64,000 bases of DNA from Lacibacter sp. H407 (GTDB taxonomy: Bacteria > Bacteroidota > Bacteroidia > Chitinophagales > Chitinophagaceae), in contig NZ_JBBKTU010000001.1 of NCBI RefSeq assembly GCF_037892605.1, positions 3,658,001-3,722,000 on the forward strand, written 5' to 3'. A model generated the notes under the pieces. The model did no database searches. It saw only the letters and a list, made by a program, of their open reading frames with translations, and was not told where the DNA came from. Both the position numbers and the translations under genes were made by a program. Numbering within the stretch: position 1 is the first letter of the stretch; every line of letters begins with the position of its first letter. This document shows positions 56,822 through 64,000 of this stretch, one piece after another.

Positions 56822-58927
56822 ATGGCAACAACACATTCAAGAAGAAATTTTCTGAAAGTATCTGCTTTATCAGGTGGTGGTATGCTCATCAGTTTTAGTT
56901 TGCTCAACCTGCCGGCAGAAGCAAAGGCGTTGGAAGAAATGATCTTTACGCCGAATGCTTACATCACAATTGCTGCGGATGGTTCCATTGTATTATTAGC
57001 ACCAAACCCCGAAATTGGTCAGGGTGTAAAAACATCGTTGCCAATGATCATTGCAGAAGAACTGGGTGTTGATTGGAAAAAAATAAAAGTTGAATTGGCA
57101 CCATTACATAGTAAAATGGGCCGACAAACTGCAGGTGGCAGCGGATCAGTAAGAGGACGATTTACAGAGTTGCGTACTGTGGGAGCAACCGCACGTGAAA
57201 TGTTGACGACTGCTGCGGCGCAACAATGGAATGTTCCTGTAACGGAGTGTACCGTTGAAAATGGAGAAGTGATACATAAAGCAAGTGGAAAAAAATTGAG
57301 TTATGCATCGTTAGCATCTGCAGCTGCGAAATTGGAAGTACCTGCTAAACCAACATTAAAAGATCCGAAAGAATTTAAGTTGATCGGCACAAGAGTGAAA
57401 GATGTAGATGCACATAAAATTGTAACCGGTCAGCCGTTGTTTGGCATTGATACAAGAAGAGAAGGAATGTTGTTCGCTATGGTAAGCCGTGCGCCTGCTT
57501 ATGGAAAAACATTGGGCGACGTAAACGATGCAGCTGCATTGAAAATTGAAGGCGTAAAAAAAGTAGTGAAGATCAAGAATGCAGTGGCTGTGCTTGCAAC
57601 ATCAACATGGGCTGCAAAAAAAGGAAGAGATGCATTGGTGATTCAATGGAATGCAAGTGAAAAGCTGGAGAACAGTGCCGAACATTTTGAAACGTTTAAA
57701 AAGGCACTTGAAAAACCTGCGCCAACAGAACCCGCCAGGAATGATGGAGATGTTGAAGCAGCAAAACAAGGTGCTGCAAAAATTCTTGATGTTACATACG
57801 AAATACCAACACTGTCGCACGGACAAATGGAGCCGCTTAATTTTTATGCGAATGTGAAAGATGGTAAAGTGGAATTGTTTGGTCCAACACAAGTGCCCGG
57901 TGCTGTAAGAACAGAAGTATCAAAACAATTAGGTATAGCTGAAGAAAATATCACCATTTCATCGCCCCGACAAGGCGGAGGTTTTGGCAGAAAGTTAATG
58001 ACTGATAATGGAGTGGAAGCTGCGTTGATCTCAGCTGCAGCACAAAGTCCTGTGCAAGTACAATGGACTCGTGAAGATGATATGCAGAATGATTTTTATC
58101 GTCCTGCAGAAATGTGGCGTTACCGTGCAGCACTTTCATCCGATAACTTATTATCATGGCATCAATCAGGCATTGGTATTGGTCGGGGTGTGCGTGGCGA
58201 CAGTTATGTGGCTGGTGCAATTGCAAACTATCGTGCCGAAGGGCAAGGCTTTACCAGCAATACGCCAACAGGTTGGTGGAGAGCGCCCGGTGCAAATACA
58301 TTGGCCTATGTTGCTGAAAGTTTTATGGATGAAGTTTGCACTGCATTGAAAAAAGATCCGATAGCATTCCGTTTAGAGTTGTTGAAAAAAGCAAAAGAGC
58401 AAACTGTTGGAAAAATTAATTACGATCCGGAGAAATACAAAAGTGTAATTGATCTTGTTGCGAAGATGAGTAAGTGGGGTTCAAAAACACCCGGCTTATT
58501 CAGAGGTTTCTCCACCTGGTTTTCGTTTGGTTCTTATGTAGCGCAGGTGGTGGATGTGCAAATGGTGGATGGACAACCGAAGGTGAAGAAAGTGTATTGT
58601 GCAGTAAACTGCGGTCGTGTAATTAATTTGAGCGGTGCAGAAAACCAGGTGCAGGGTTCCATTGTAGATGGCATCAGTCATGCCATGTTCCCGAAAGTTA
58701 CGTTTGTGAATGGCGCTGTGGCAGAAACAAATTTTCATACTTATAAGTTTTTACGCATGAAAGATGCGCCAACGGAAATAGACGTGCAATTTGTAGAATC
58801 GGATGAAGCGCCAACCGGTTTAGGTGAACCGGCGTTGCCGCCTATAGCGGCAGCACTTGCCAATGCAATCTTTGCCGCAACAGGAAAGCGATTACGTAAG
58901 CTTCCTTTTGCTGAGCAGTTGGCTTAG
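56822..58927 (+). CDS. Tat-exported molybdopterin-binding subunit, isoquinoline oxidoreductase type, copy 1
   Basis: A 701-residue xanthine-dehydrogenase-family large subunit (IorB-like). The frame is open from 56753, but ATG 56822 fits the Tat signal [20 protein letters not shown] and lies after the small-subunit stop. Cofactor motifs are [17 protein letters not shown] and the catalytic Glu in [10 protein letters not shown]. Such enzymes hydroxylate N-heterocycles or oxidise aldehydes in the periplasm and usually give electrons to a cytochrome c. The substrate is not known. Confidence 0.9.
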   Translation: MATTHSRRNFLKVSALSGGGMLISFSLLNLPAEAKALEEMIFTPNAYITIAADGSIVLLAPNPEIGQGVKTSLPMIIAEELGVDWKKIKVELAPLHSKMGRQTAGGSGSVRGRFTELRTVGATAREMLTTAAAQQWNVPVTECTVENGEVIHKASGKKLSYASLASAAAKLEVPAKPTLKDPKEFKLIGTRVKDVDAHKIVTGQPLFGIDTRREGMLFAMVSRAPAYGKTLGDVNDAAALKIEGVKKVVKIKNAVAVLATSTWAAKKGRDALVIQWNASEKLENSAEHFETFKKALEKPAPTEPARNDGDVEAAKQGAAKILDVTYEIPTLSHGQMEPLNFYANVKDGKVELFGPTQVPGAVRTEVSKQLGIAEENITISSPRQGGGFGRKLMTDNGVEAALISAAAQSPVQVQWTREDDMQNDFYRPAEMWRYRAALSSDNLLSWHQSGIGIGRGVRGDSYVAGAIANYRAEGQGFTSNTPTGWWRAPGANTLAYVAESFMDEVCTALKKDPIAFRLELLKKAKEQTVGKINYDPEKYKSVIDLVAKMSKWGSKTPGLFRGFSTWFSFGSYVAQVVDVQMVDGQPKVKKVYCAVNCGRVINLSGAENQVQGSIVDGISHAMFPKVTFVNGAVAETNFHTYKFLRMKDAPTEIDVQFVESDEAPTGLGEPALPPIAAALANAIFAATGKRLRKLPFAEQLA

Positions 58928-58960
58928 ATAGGCCTTCATTACTTTACGTTGATTTGCATC

Positions 58961-59003
58961 AATTACTGATTCGATTGTTCACCGGACAATCGAATCAGTA
59001 ATT
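58961..59003. repeat. Perfect 18-bp inverted repeat overlapping the operator block
   Basis: AATTACTGATTCGATTGT (58961-58978) and its exact complement (58986-59003) enclose a 7-base loop. The right arm forms the first half of the AraC-type block, so the repeat may be both an RNA stem that ends the upstream operon and part of a DNA binding site. Confidence 0.7.
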
Positions 59004-59032
59004 ATGGTAGGTAAATCCGTAATCTGTATACC
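58991..59032. promoter_or_regulatory. 42-bp direct-repeat block, copy 2 (candidate AraC operator)
   Basis: CAGTAATTATGGTAGGTAAA then TCCGTAATCTGTATACC matches the block at 52241-52282 in 35 of 42 bases with no gaps. It is about 200 bases before the second 2Fe-2S subunit gene. Confidence 0.65.
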
Positions 59033-59205
59033 ATTCAAACAGAAAAACTTAGGAATTTTAGTGCGTGTATGCAATCACGATACTTCAGCCTGTCTTTTAT
59101 AACCGGGATGAACTGTTTGATTGCGTTTCAACAAATCAATTTTCAAGAACGAACTTAAAAAAAGGTTGTATGTTATTCTTACTTAGAAAACAACCTGCAA
59201 AAAAG

Positions 59206-59233
59206 TAACTAACTTTCATAAAAGTATTTCGCT
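59206..59233 (+). promoter_or_regulatory. Conserved leader before 2Fe-2S subunit gene, copy 2
   Basis: TAACTAACTTTCATAAAAGT... directly before ATG 59234 repeats the leader at 56324-56351 with 5 changes in 28 bases. Confidence 0.5.
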
Positions 59234-59692
59234 ATGCCAGTAATCAGTTTAAACGTAAACGGTAAATCTGTTTCAATTGATGTGGATCCTGCAACACCTG
59301 TACTCTGGGTGTTGAGAGAGCATTTAAATTTAGTTGGAACCAAATACGGATGCGGCGTTGCACAATGCGGTGCCTGCACCATCATGCTCGACAATGTTGC
59401 TGTACGTTCTTGTATGTTGCCCGTTTCAGCAGTTTCAAAAAAATCGATCACCACCATTGAAGGATTGAGTGAAAACGGCGATCATCCTGTACAGAAAGCA
59501 TGGATAGAACAGGATGTGGCGCAGTGCGGCTATTGTCAAACGGGGCAAATCATGACAGCCGCTGCGTTATTGAAAAGCAATCCCAATCCAACCGATGCAC
59601 AGATTGAAGCGTCTATGAGTGGGAATATTTGCAGGTGCGGAACTTACCTGCGTATTAAAGAGGCTATTAAAACGGCAGCGAAACAAAAGTAA
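59234..59692 (+). CDS. 2Fe-2S subunit of molybdenum hydroxylase, copy 2
   Basis: A 152-residue paralogue of the gene at 56352: the same ligands ([31 protein letters not shown]) and very similar text overall ([34 protein letters not shown]). It should pair with the Mo subunit at 60182, from which it is separated by a small monooxygenase-like gene. The two copies clearly derive from duplication. Confidence 0.93.
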   Translation: MPVISLNVNGKSVSIDVDPATPVLWVLREHLNLVGTKYGCGVAQCGACTIMLDNVAVRSCMLPVSAVSKKSITTIEGLSENGDHPVQKAWIEQDVAQCGYCQTGQIMTAAALLKSNPNPTDAQIEASMSGNICRCGTYLRIKEAIKTAAKQK

Positions 59693-59739
59693 GATGAGTT
59701 GAACCTGGTATTCAATAAAATTTTTCAAGCTTCCTTTCA

Positions 59740-60129
59740 ATGAAATATGTATTAGTTTTTTTGATTTTCACATACAGTAACGTCTTTGCGCAATCAAAAG
59801 ACATGATGATTCGTATATCCGAAATTGAAATAGATTCAAACTATCTGAAAGAATATAATTCAATCCTTAAGGAAGAATCCAGGGCTTCAGTTCAACTGGA
59901 ACCAGGCGTTATTGCTATTTATCCTATGTATCAAAAGGCGAATCCAACGCAGGTGCGGATTTTAGAAATATATGCAAATCGGGAAGCTTATGAGGCACAT
60001 TTAAAGACAGCTCATTTCCTAAAGTATAAAACAAGTACGCTTAAAATGGTAAAGTCGTTGAAACTTGTTGACATGAACAATATCGATTCAGAAACGATGG
60101 TTGACATATTTCGAAAATTAAAAAAGTAA
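59740..60129 (+). CDS. Exported ABM-type (quinol monooxygenase-like) protein
   Basis: A 129-residue protein with signal peptide MKYVLVFLIFTYSNVFAQ and a single ferredoxin-like ABM domain (IRISEIEIDSNYLKEYNSIL, ILEIYANREAYEAHLKTAHFLKYK, with the family His). Cofactor-free monooxygenases of quinols and similar compounds have this fold. Its place between the two hydroxylase subunit genes suggests action on the same aromatic substrate or product. Confidence 0.75.
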   Translation: MKYVLVFLIFTYSNVFAQSKDMMIRISEIEIDSNYLKEYNSILKEESRASVQLEPGVIAIYPMYQKANPTQVRILEIYANREAYEAHLKTAHFLKYKTSTLKMVKSLKLVDMNNIDSETMVDIFRKLKK

Positions 60130-60181
60130 AATATACTTAACAGAAGGTCTGCTGAATTTTAAATTTTTAAAGTCATCAACA

Positions 60182-62437
60182 ATGGAAAAGTTCAAAACCG
60201 ATTATAACAGAAGAGCATTTTTAAAATCATCCTTTCTTGCAGGTGGTGGTCTCATGATCAGTTTCAGCGGATTGGCAGAGTTCAGTCTCGAGGATAAAAT
60301 AAATCCGGCCGATCTACCTGCTGACTGGCATGAGTTAACAGGTTATATCAAAATAACATCCGATAACATCATTAAAATATTCAATCCCAATCCTGAGTTT
60401 GGACAAAATGTGATGACCACATTACCAATGATCGTAGCGGAAGAGTTGGATGTAGATTGGAAAAAAGTAGTGGTAGAAATGGGGCCACACGACAATACAA
60501 AACTTGGTCCGCAATTTACCGGCGGCAGTAATTCCGTTCGCATGTATTGGAAACCTTTGCGTGATGCAGGTGCAGCAGCACGAAGTATGTTGCTGACAGC
60601 AGCAGCGCAAACATGGAATGTTCCTGTTGAAGAACTTACAACCAAAGCAGGAATGATCTATCACGAGAAAACAGGTAAGTCAGGAACCTATGGTGAGTTC
60701 GCATCCAAAGCGGCAGGTATTCCTATTCCAAAAGATGTGAAGCTGAAAGATGTAAAGAATTTTACTGTTGTACGAAACTCACAAAAGAATGTAGAAGGGC
60801 AGAAGATCGTAACAGGTAAGCCGCTGTTTGGATTAGATTATACACAGGAAGGAACATTGATCGCCATGATCGAACATCCGCCTGCATTCGGTATGAAAGT
60901 AAAATCGTTTGATGCAAGTGAAACATTGAAAATGCCGGGCATCAAAGATGTGTTTACATTGAAGTTGTATGAAGATGGATATGAGCAGGCCGGTTTCGAT
61001 ACACGTACGTTCAACGATCTGCTGGTAGTTGTTGGTAAAACAACATGGGAAGTAATGAATGCCCGTAAAAAATTGAAAGTAAGCTGGGAACCGAAAGGCG
61101 ATACAAAAGATACAATGGCAGGCAGAGGCGGAAAGAGAGAAGTTGTTGTGCCGGGTGCATTGGAAAGTACAGCCACGCATCTTGCAAAAATGAAAGAATA
61201 TGCAAGCAAGCCTGCGCAACTGTTACGAAAAGATGGTGATCCTGAAACAGCATTTAAAAATGCAGCGAAGGTGATTGAACGCACTTACAACGCACCGTTC
61301 TTAGCGCACAATTGTATGGAGCCGATGAATTGCTTTGCGCATGTTACAGATGAGAAAGCATTGATCGTTGGGCCGCACCAGGCTGCCGGTTGGATTGAAC
61401 CGACCTTATCAAAAGCGTTGAATCTGCCGGCTGATAAAATTGAAATTCAGATCACCCGCATGGGTGGTGGTTTTGGTTTAAGAGCATATGGACATACGTT
61501 TACAGAAGCAGCACTCATTTCCCGAAAAGTAAAAGCGCCTGTGAAATTGGTGTACAGCAGAGAAGATGATATGACCTATGGCATTTATCGCCCGATGTAC
61601 ACAGCCACTTACCGTGCAGCGTTTGATGCAAATAAAAATTTAATTGCGTTTCATGTAAAAGGTGGCGGTATTCCTGAACATCCCATTCATGCAAACAGGT
61701 TTCCTGCAGGTGCAGTTGATAATTATTTAGCTGAAGGTTGGGAAATACCTTCTAACATAACGATTGGTGCATTCAGAGCACCACGTTCTAATTTTAATGC
61801 AGCTGCCGAGCAATCGTTCTTAGATGAAGTAGCAGAAGTGATGGGAAAAGATCCGATTGAATTCAGATTGGAATTATTGAAACGGGCAAAAGAAAATCCT
61901 GTTGGTAAAAACAATGAGTATGATGCAGACAGATATGCAGAAGTGTTGAAACTGGTGAAAGAAAAATCGGGTTGGGGTAGTGCAGCAAACAAACAATACA
62001 GTCGTGGTGTGGCTGCTTATTTCTGTCACAATTCTTATGCGGCACATGTGGTTGATATTGTAAAGAAAGACGGACAACCATTTGTAGAACGGGTGACAAG
62101 TGCAGTTGACTGTGGCATTGTAATTAATCCTGATGCAGCTGCTAATATGGTGCAAGGCTGTGTTGTAGATGGAATAGGTAATGCATTGTATGGTGAACTC
62201 ACCTTTAAAGAAGGCGTTCCTGAGAAGAATAATTTCACCCGTTACAGAATGATTCGTCATCGGGAAGCACCGAAAAAGATCGATGTGCATTTTGTACAGA
62301 ACGATATCAATCCAACTGGGTTAGGTGAACCGCCTTTCCCGCCAATATTTGCAGCAGTTGCCAATGCATTGTATAAAAGTGAAAAGAAGCGTTTTTACAA
62401 TCAGCCTTTTTCAAATGATCTTCAAAAAAAATCATAA
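60182..62437 (+). CDS. Tat-exported molybdopterin-binding subunit, isoquinoline oxidoreductase type, copy 2
   Basis: A 751-residue large subunit of the same family as the gene at 56822, with Tat signal NRRAFLKSSFLAGGGLMISF. Motifs are MGGGFGLRAYGHTF, GAFRAPRSN and the catalytic Glu in TGLGEPPFPP. Compared with copy 1 it has about 50 more residues, partly in an insert near 260-340 (EPKGDTKDTMAGRGGKREVV). Different substrate pockets are likely. It ends 67 bases before the cytochrome c start. Confidence 0.9.
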   Translation: MEKFKTDYNRRAFLKSSFLAGGGLMISFSGLAEFSLEDKINPADLPADWHELTGYIKITSDNIIKIFNPNPEFGQNVMTTLPMIVAEELDVDWKKVVVEMGPHDNTKLGPQFTGGSNSVRMYWKPLRDAGAAARSMLLTAAAQTWNVPVEELTTKAGMIYHEKTGKSGTYGEFASKAAGIPIPKDVKLKDVKNFTVVRNSQKNVEGQKIVTGKPLFGLDYTQEGTLIAMIEHPPAFGMKVKSFDASETLKMPGIKDVFTLKLYEDGYEQAGFDTRTFNDLLVVVGKTTWEVMNARKKLKVSWEPKGDTKDTMAGRGGKREVVVPGALESTATHLAKMKEYASKPAQLLRKDGDPETAFKNAAKVIERTYNAPFLAHNCMEPMNCFAHVTDEKALIVGPHQAAGWIEPTLSKALNLPADKIEIQITRMGGGFGLRAYGHTFTEAALISRKVKAPVKLVYSREDDMTYGIYRPMYTATYRAAFDANKNLIAFHVKGGGIPEHPIHANRFPAGAVDNYLAEGWEIPSNITIGAFRAPRSNFNAAAEQSFLDEVAEVMGKDPIEFRLELLKRAKENPVGKNNEYDADRYAEVLKLVKEKSGWGSAANKQYSRGVAAYFCHNSYAAHVVDIVKKDGQPFVERVTSAVDCGIVINPDAAANMVQGCVVDGIGNALYGELTFKEGVPEKNNFTRYRMIRHREAPKKIDVHFVQNDINPTGLGEPPFPPIFAAVANALYKSEKKRFYNQPFSNDLQKKS

Positions 62438-62504
62438 CATTTTAAATCAGCAAACGGGCATTAGATTTGCAAGAATCATAAACGCAATTAAACAGACACA
62501 TCAT

Positions 62505-62930
62505 ATGAAAATGATACTCGTAACTTTTTTCATCTCTACATTCGCTTTCACACTCTTTTCTTTCAATCAGACGTTTGATTTGAAAGCGAGTATTGCCCGT
62601 GGAGAAAAAGTTTATACAACACAATGTGCATCCTGCCATATGGTAGAAGGGGAGGGAATTGCAGAAGTGTTTCCGCCATTAGCAAAGTCGGATTACTTGA
62701 AAGATAAAAACAGATTGATCAAGGTGGTGTTGTTGGGTGTACGTGGACCAATGAAAGTAAACGGTGTACAATATAACAGCGAAATGCCAGGCGTTGCTTT
62801 ATCGAATCAACAAGCGTCGGATGTATTAAATTTCATTCGTAATTCATGGGGGAATAAAGCTGCTCCAATACTTCCAACAGAGATCAAAGCAGGTTTAAAA
62901 GCACCATCAAAAGATTATACAAAGTATTAA
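62505..62930 (+). CDS. Periplasmic c-type cytochrome
   Basis: A 141-residue monohaem cytochrome c with signal peptide (MKMILVTFFISTFAFTLFSF). The haem site is CASCH in YTTQCASCHMVEGEG; the axial Met is probably in SEMPGVALS. ATG 62505 is chosen because the upstream open frame overlaps the Mo-subunit gene. Probably the electron acceptor of the hydroxylase. TTAAGCC (62927-62933) and GGCTTAA (62947-62953) could form a weak hairpin at the stop. Confidence 0.88.
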   Translation: MKMILVTFFISTFAFTLFSFNQTFDLKASIARGEKVYTTQCASCHMVEGEGIAEVFPPLAKSDYLKDKNRLIKVVLLGVRGPMKVNGVQYNSEMPGVALSNQQASDVLNFIRNSWGNKAAPILPTEIKAGLKAPSKDYTKY

Positions 62931-62972
62931 GCCAGAAAATTATTTCGGCTTAAAATTCTTTTTGAACACAGG

Positions 62973-64000
62973 ATGCTGAAAGAGATCAACGAAATTATCA
63001 ATGCCTTTCAACTGGCGCAACAAAAGGGACATAAAACAGCTCTTGCAACTGTTGTGTATGTGGAAGGTTCGTCGTACCGGAGACCGGGTGCACGTATGTT
63101 GGTGGAAGAAGATGGAAGAATGACGGGTGCTATCAGCGGCGGCTGCCTGGAAGGAGATGCACTTCGCAAAGCATTGCTGGCTATTCATCAGCAACAAAAC
63201 AAATTAGTTACTTACAATACATTGGATGAAGACGATGTTGCGTTTGGAGTTCAGTTAGGTTGCAATGGCATTGTGCATATTTTGTTTGAGCCCATTGATG
63301 CAAACGATGAAAACAACCCGATCGCATTGCTGGAACGGGCGCAGTTATACAGAAGAGAAACCGTTTTGGCTACCTTATTTTCATTACACAATTTTCATGG
63401 CCCTCAACCCGGTACTTGTTTTTTTCTGGATGCAGAAAGCTCTTACAGCAAGATTGAAAATGCAGTACTGCAAACCATCGTTCAAGACGATGCAGCATCT
63501 GTACTCGAAGCCGGAACATCAGCTATAAAAGAATACACAGATTTTGAATTAACTGCCTTTATCGAATTATTGCAACCACCCATTTCATTGATCATTGTAG
63601 GTGCAGGAAACGACGCTTTTCCCTTGGTAGAAATGACGAAGGTGCTGGGCTGGCAGATAACCGTTGCCGACGGGCGAGCCACCCATGCAAATACGCAACG
63701 CTTTCCCAACGTGCATCAATTGATCACCGGAAAACCTGCCGATGTGTTCCAACAACTTGTACCGGATGAATGGACAGTATTTTTGTTAATGACGCACAAC
63801 TACAAGTATGATCTGGCAATGATGAAATTATTATTGCCCATCAATTGCAGATACATTGGTACACTCGGGCCAAAGAAACGTTTGGAGCGCATGTTCGATG
63901 AGTTAAAAGAAGAAGGTATTACGGTAACCGGTGAACAACAAAACAAGATCTTTGGACCAATTGGTCTTGATATAGGAGCAGAAGCAGCCGAAGAAATTGC
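62973..64000 (+). CDS. XdhC/CoxI family maturation protein, cut by window end
   Basis: ATG 62973 opens a frame that stays open to the last base (342 codons seen). Residues 10-60 (ALATVVYVEGSSYRRPGARM, GAISGGCLEGDA) are the XdhC N-terminal domain and about 205-240 (SLIIVGAGNDAFPLVEMTKV) is the C-terminal Rossmann domain, ending with the usual YIGTLGPKKRLERMF. XdhC proteins bind Moco, help its sulfuration and load it into xanthine-dehydrogenase-type enzymes, so it serves the two hydroxylases before it. It is expected to run some 30-40 residues past the window. Confidence 0.9.
   Translation, partial: MLKEINEIINAFQLAQQKGHKTALATVVYVEGSSYRRPGARMLVEEDGRMTGAISGGCLEGDALRKALLAIHQQQNKLVTYNTLDEDDVAFGVQLGCNGIVHILFEPIDANDENNPIALLERAQLYRRETVLATLFSLHNFHGPQPGTCFFLDAESSYSKIENAVLQTIVQDDAASVLEAGTSAIKEYTDFELTAFIELLQPPISLIIVGAGNDAFPLVEMTKVLGWQITVADGRATHANTQRFPNVHQLITGKPADVFQQLVPDEWTVFLLMTHNYKYDLAMMKLLLPINCRYIGTLGPKKRLERMFDELKEEGITVTGEQQNKIFGPIGLDIGAEAAEEI

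Larger units (their letters stand above)
58928..59233. other. 306-base regulatory spacer before hydroxylase operon 2
   Basis: Contains a perfect 18-bp inverted repeat (58961-58978 and 58986-59003), the 42-bp direct-repeat block (58991-59032), a small inverted repeat AGGTTGT/ACAACCT (59163-59169, 59190-59196) and the conserved leader (59206-59233). The large stem lacks a T tract. No gene seen. Confidence 0.6.

Noticed and set aside
58961-59032. Tandem arrangement as a CRISPR-like array
   Set aside because: Only two half-sites about 21 bases apart, no regular spacers and no cas genes.

Overview
The window reads as chromosome of a member of the Bacteroidota, most likely family Chitinophagaceae (an inference from protein style). 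The evidence is AT-leaning coding DNA, weak ribosome-binding sites, many exported glycan-degrading enzymes with signal peptides ending in A-Q or in a lipobox, NrtS and NirB/NirD types common in that phylum, and short intergenic repeats such as the 'gccacgaag...' and 'gtgagtggtgaatgg' types. No tRNA, rRNA, CRISPR array, transposase or prophage gene was seen.

Region 1 (about 0-3.7 kb): a PafA-type alkaline phosphatase on the minus strand and a secreted protein with clear similarity to the cholesterol-dependent cytolysin (CDC) fold, followed by a strong terminator.

Region 2 (about 3.9-27.4 kb): a polysaccharide utilisation locus without SusC/SusD in the window. One block (GH115, GH2, two six-hairpin glycosidase-like proteins, a BNR_4 beta-propeller protein, GH88, GH43) looks built for a glucuronic-acid-bearing, probably rhamnose- and galactose- or arabinose-containing glycan. 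After a minus-strand MFS transporter, a second block (GH28, PL11, two CE12 esterases, RhaM, GH97) is aimed at rhamnogalacturonan I. Both blocks start behind the same promoter-like element: two GCAGGA boxes one helical turn apart, with fixed distance to a TTTAC box.

Region 3 (about 27.4-51.3 kb): nitrate assimilation and molybdenum cofactor synthesis. A minus-strand FNR-like regulator with four candidate Fe-S cysteines and CobA (siroheme) face nirB-nirD across a spacer with two FNR-like palindromes. Downstream lie an outer-membrane porin, an NrtA/B/ATPase transporter, NrtS, a NarK-type permease, a nitrate reductase fused to an FAD/NADH oxidoreductase and a BFD-like Fe-S domain, and a protein that looks like a siroheme reductase stripped of its metal ligands and fused to rubredoxin. 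Then come mobA, a SelW-like protein, an MOSC protein, moaA, moeA, a TauE-type exporter, moaD, moeB, moaE and a moaC-moaB fusion.

Region 4 (about 51.3-64 kb): an AraC-type regulator divergent from an aldo/keto reductase, a flavodoxin, two related NTF2-like proteins (one frameshifted), a carboxymuconolactone decarboxylase/cupin protein, and two paralogous Tat-exported molybdenum hydroxylases, each with its own 2Fe-2S subunit, plus a monooxygenase-like protein, cytochrome c and a cut-off XdhC. A 42-bp direct-repeat block is shared between the aldo/keto reductase promoter and the second molybdenum-hydroxylase operon, suggesting one AraC regulon. Regions 3 and 4 are linked by molybdenum: cofactor made in region 3 is used by the nitrate reductase and by the periplasmic hydroxylases of region 4.
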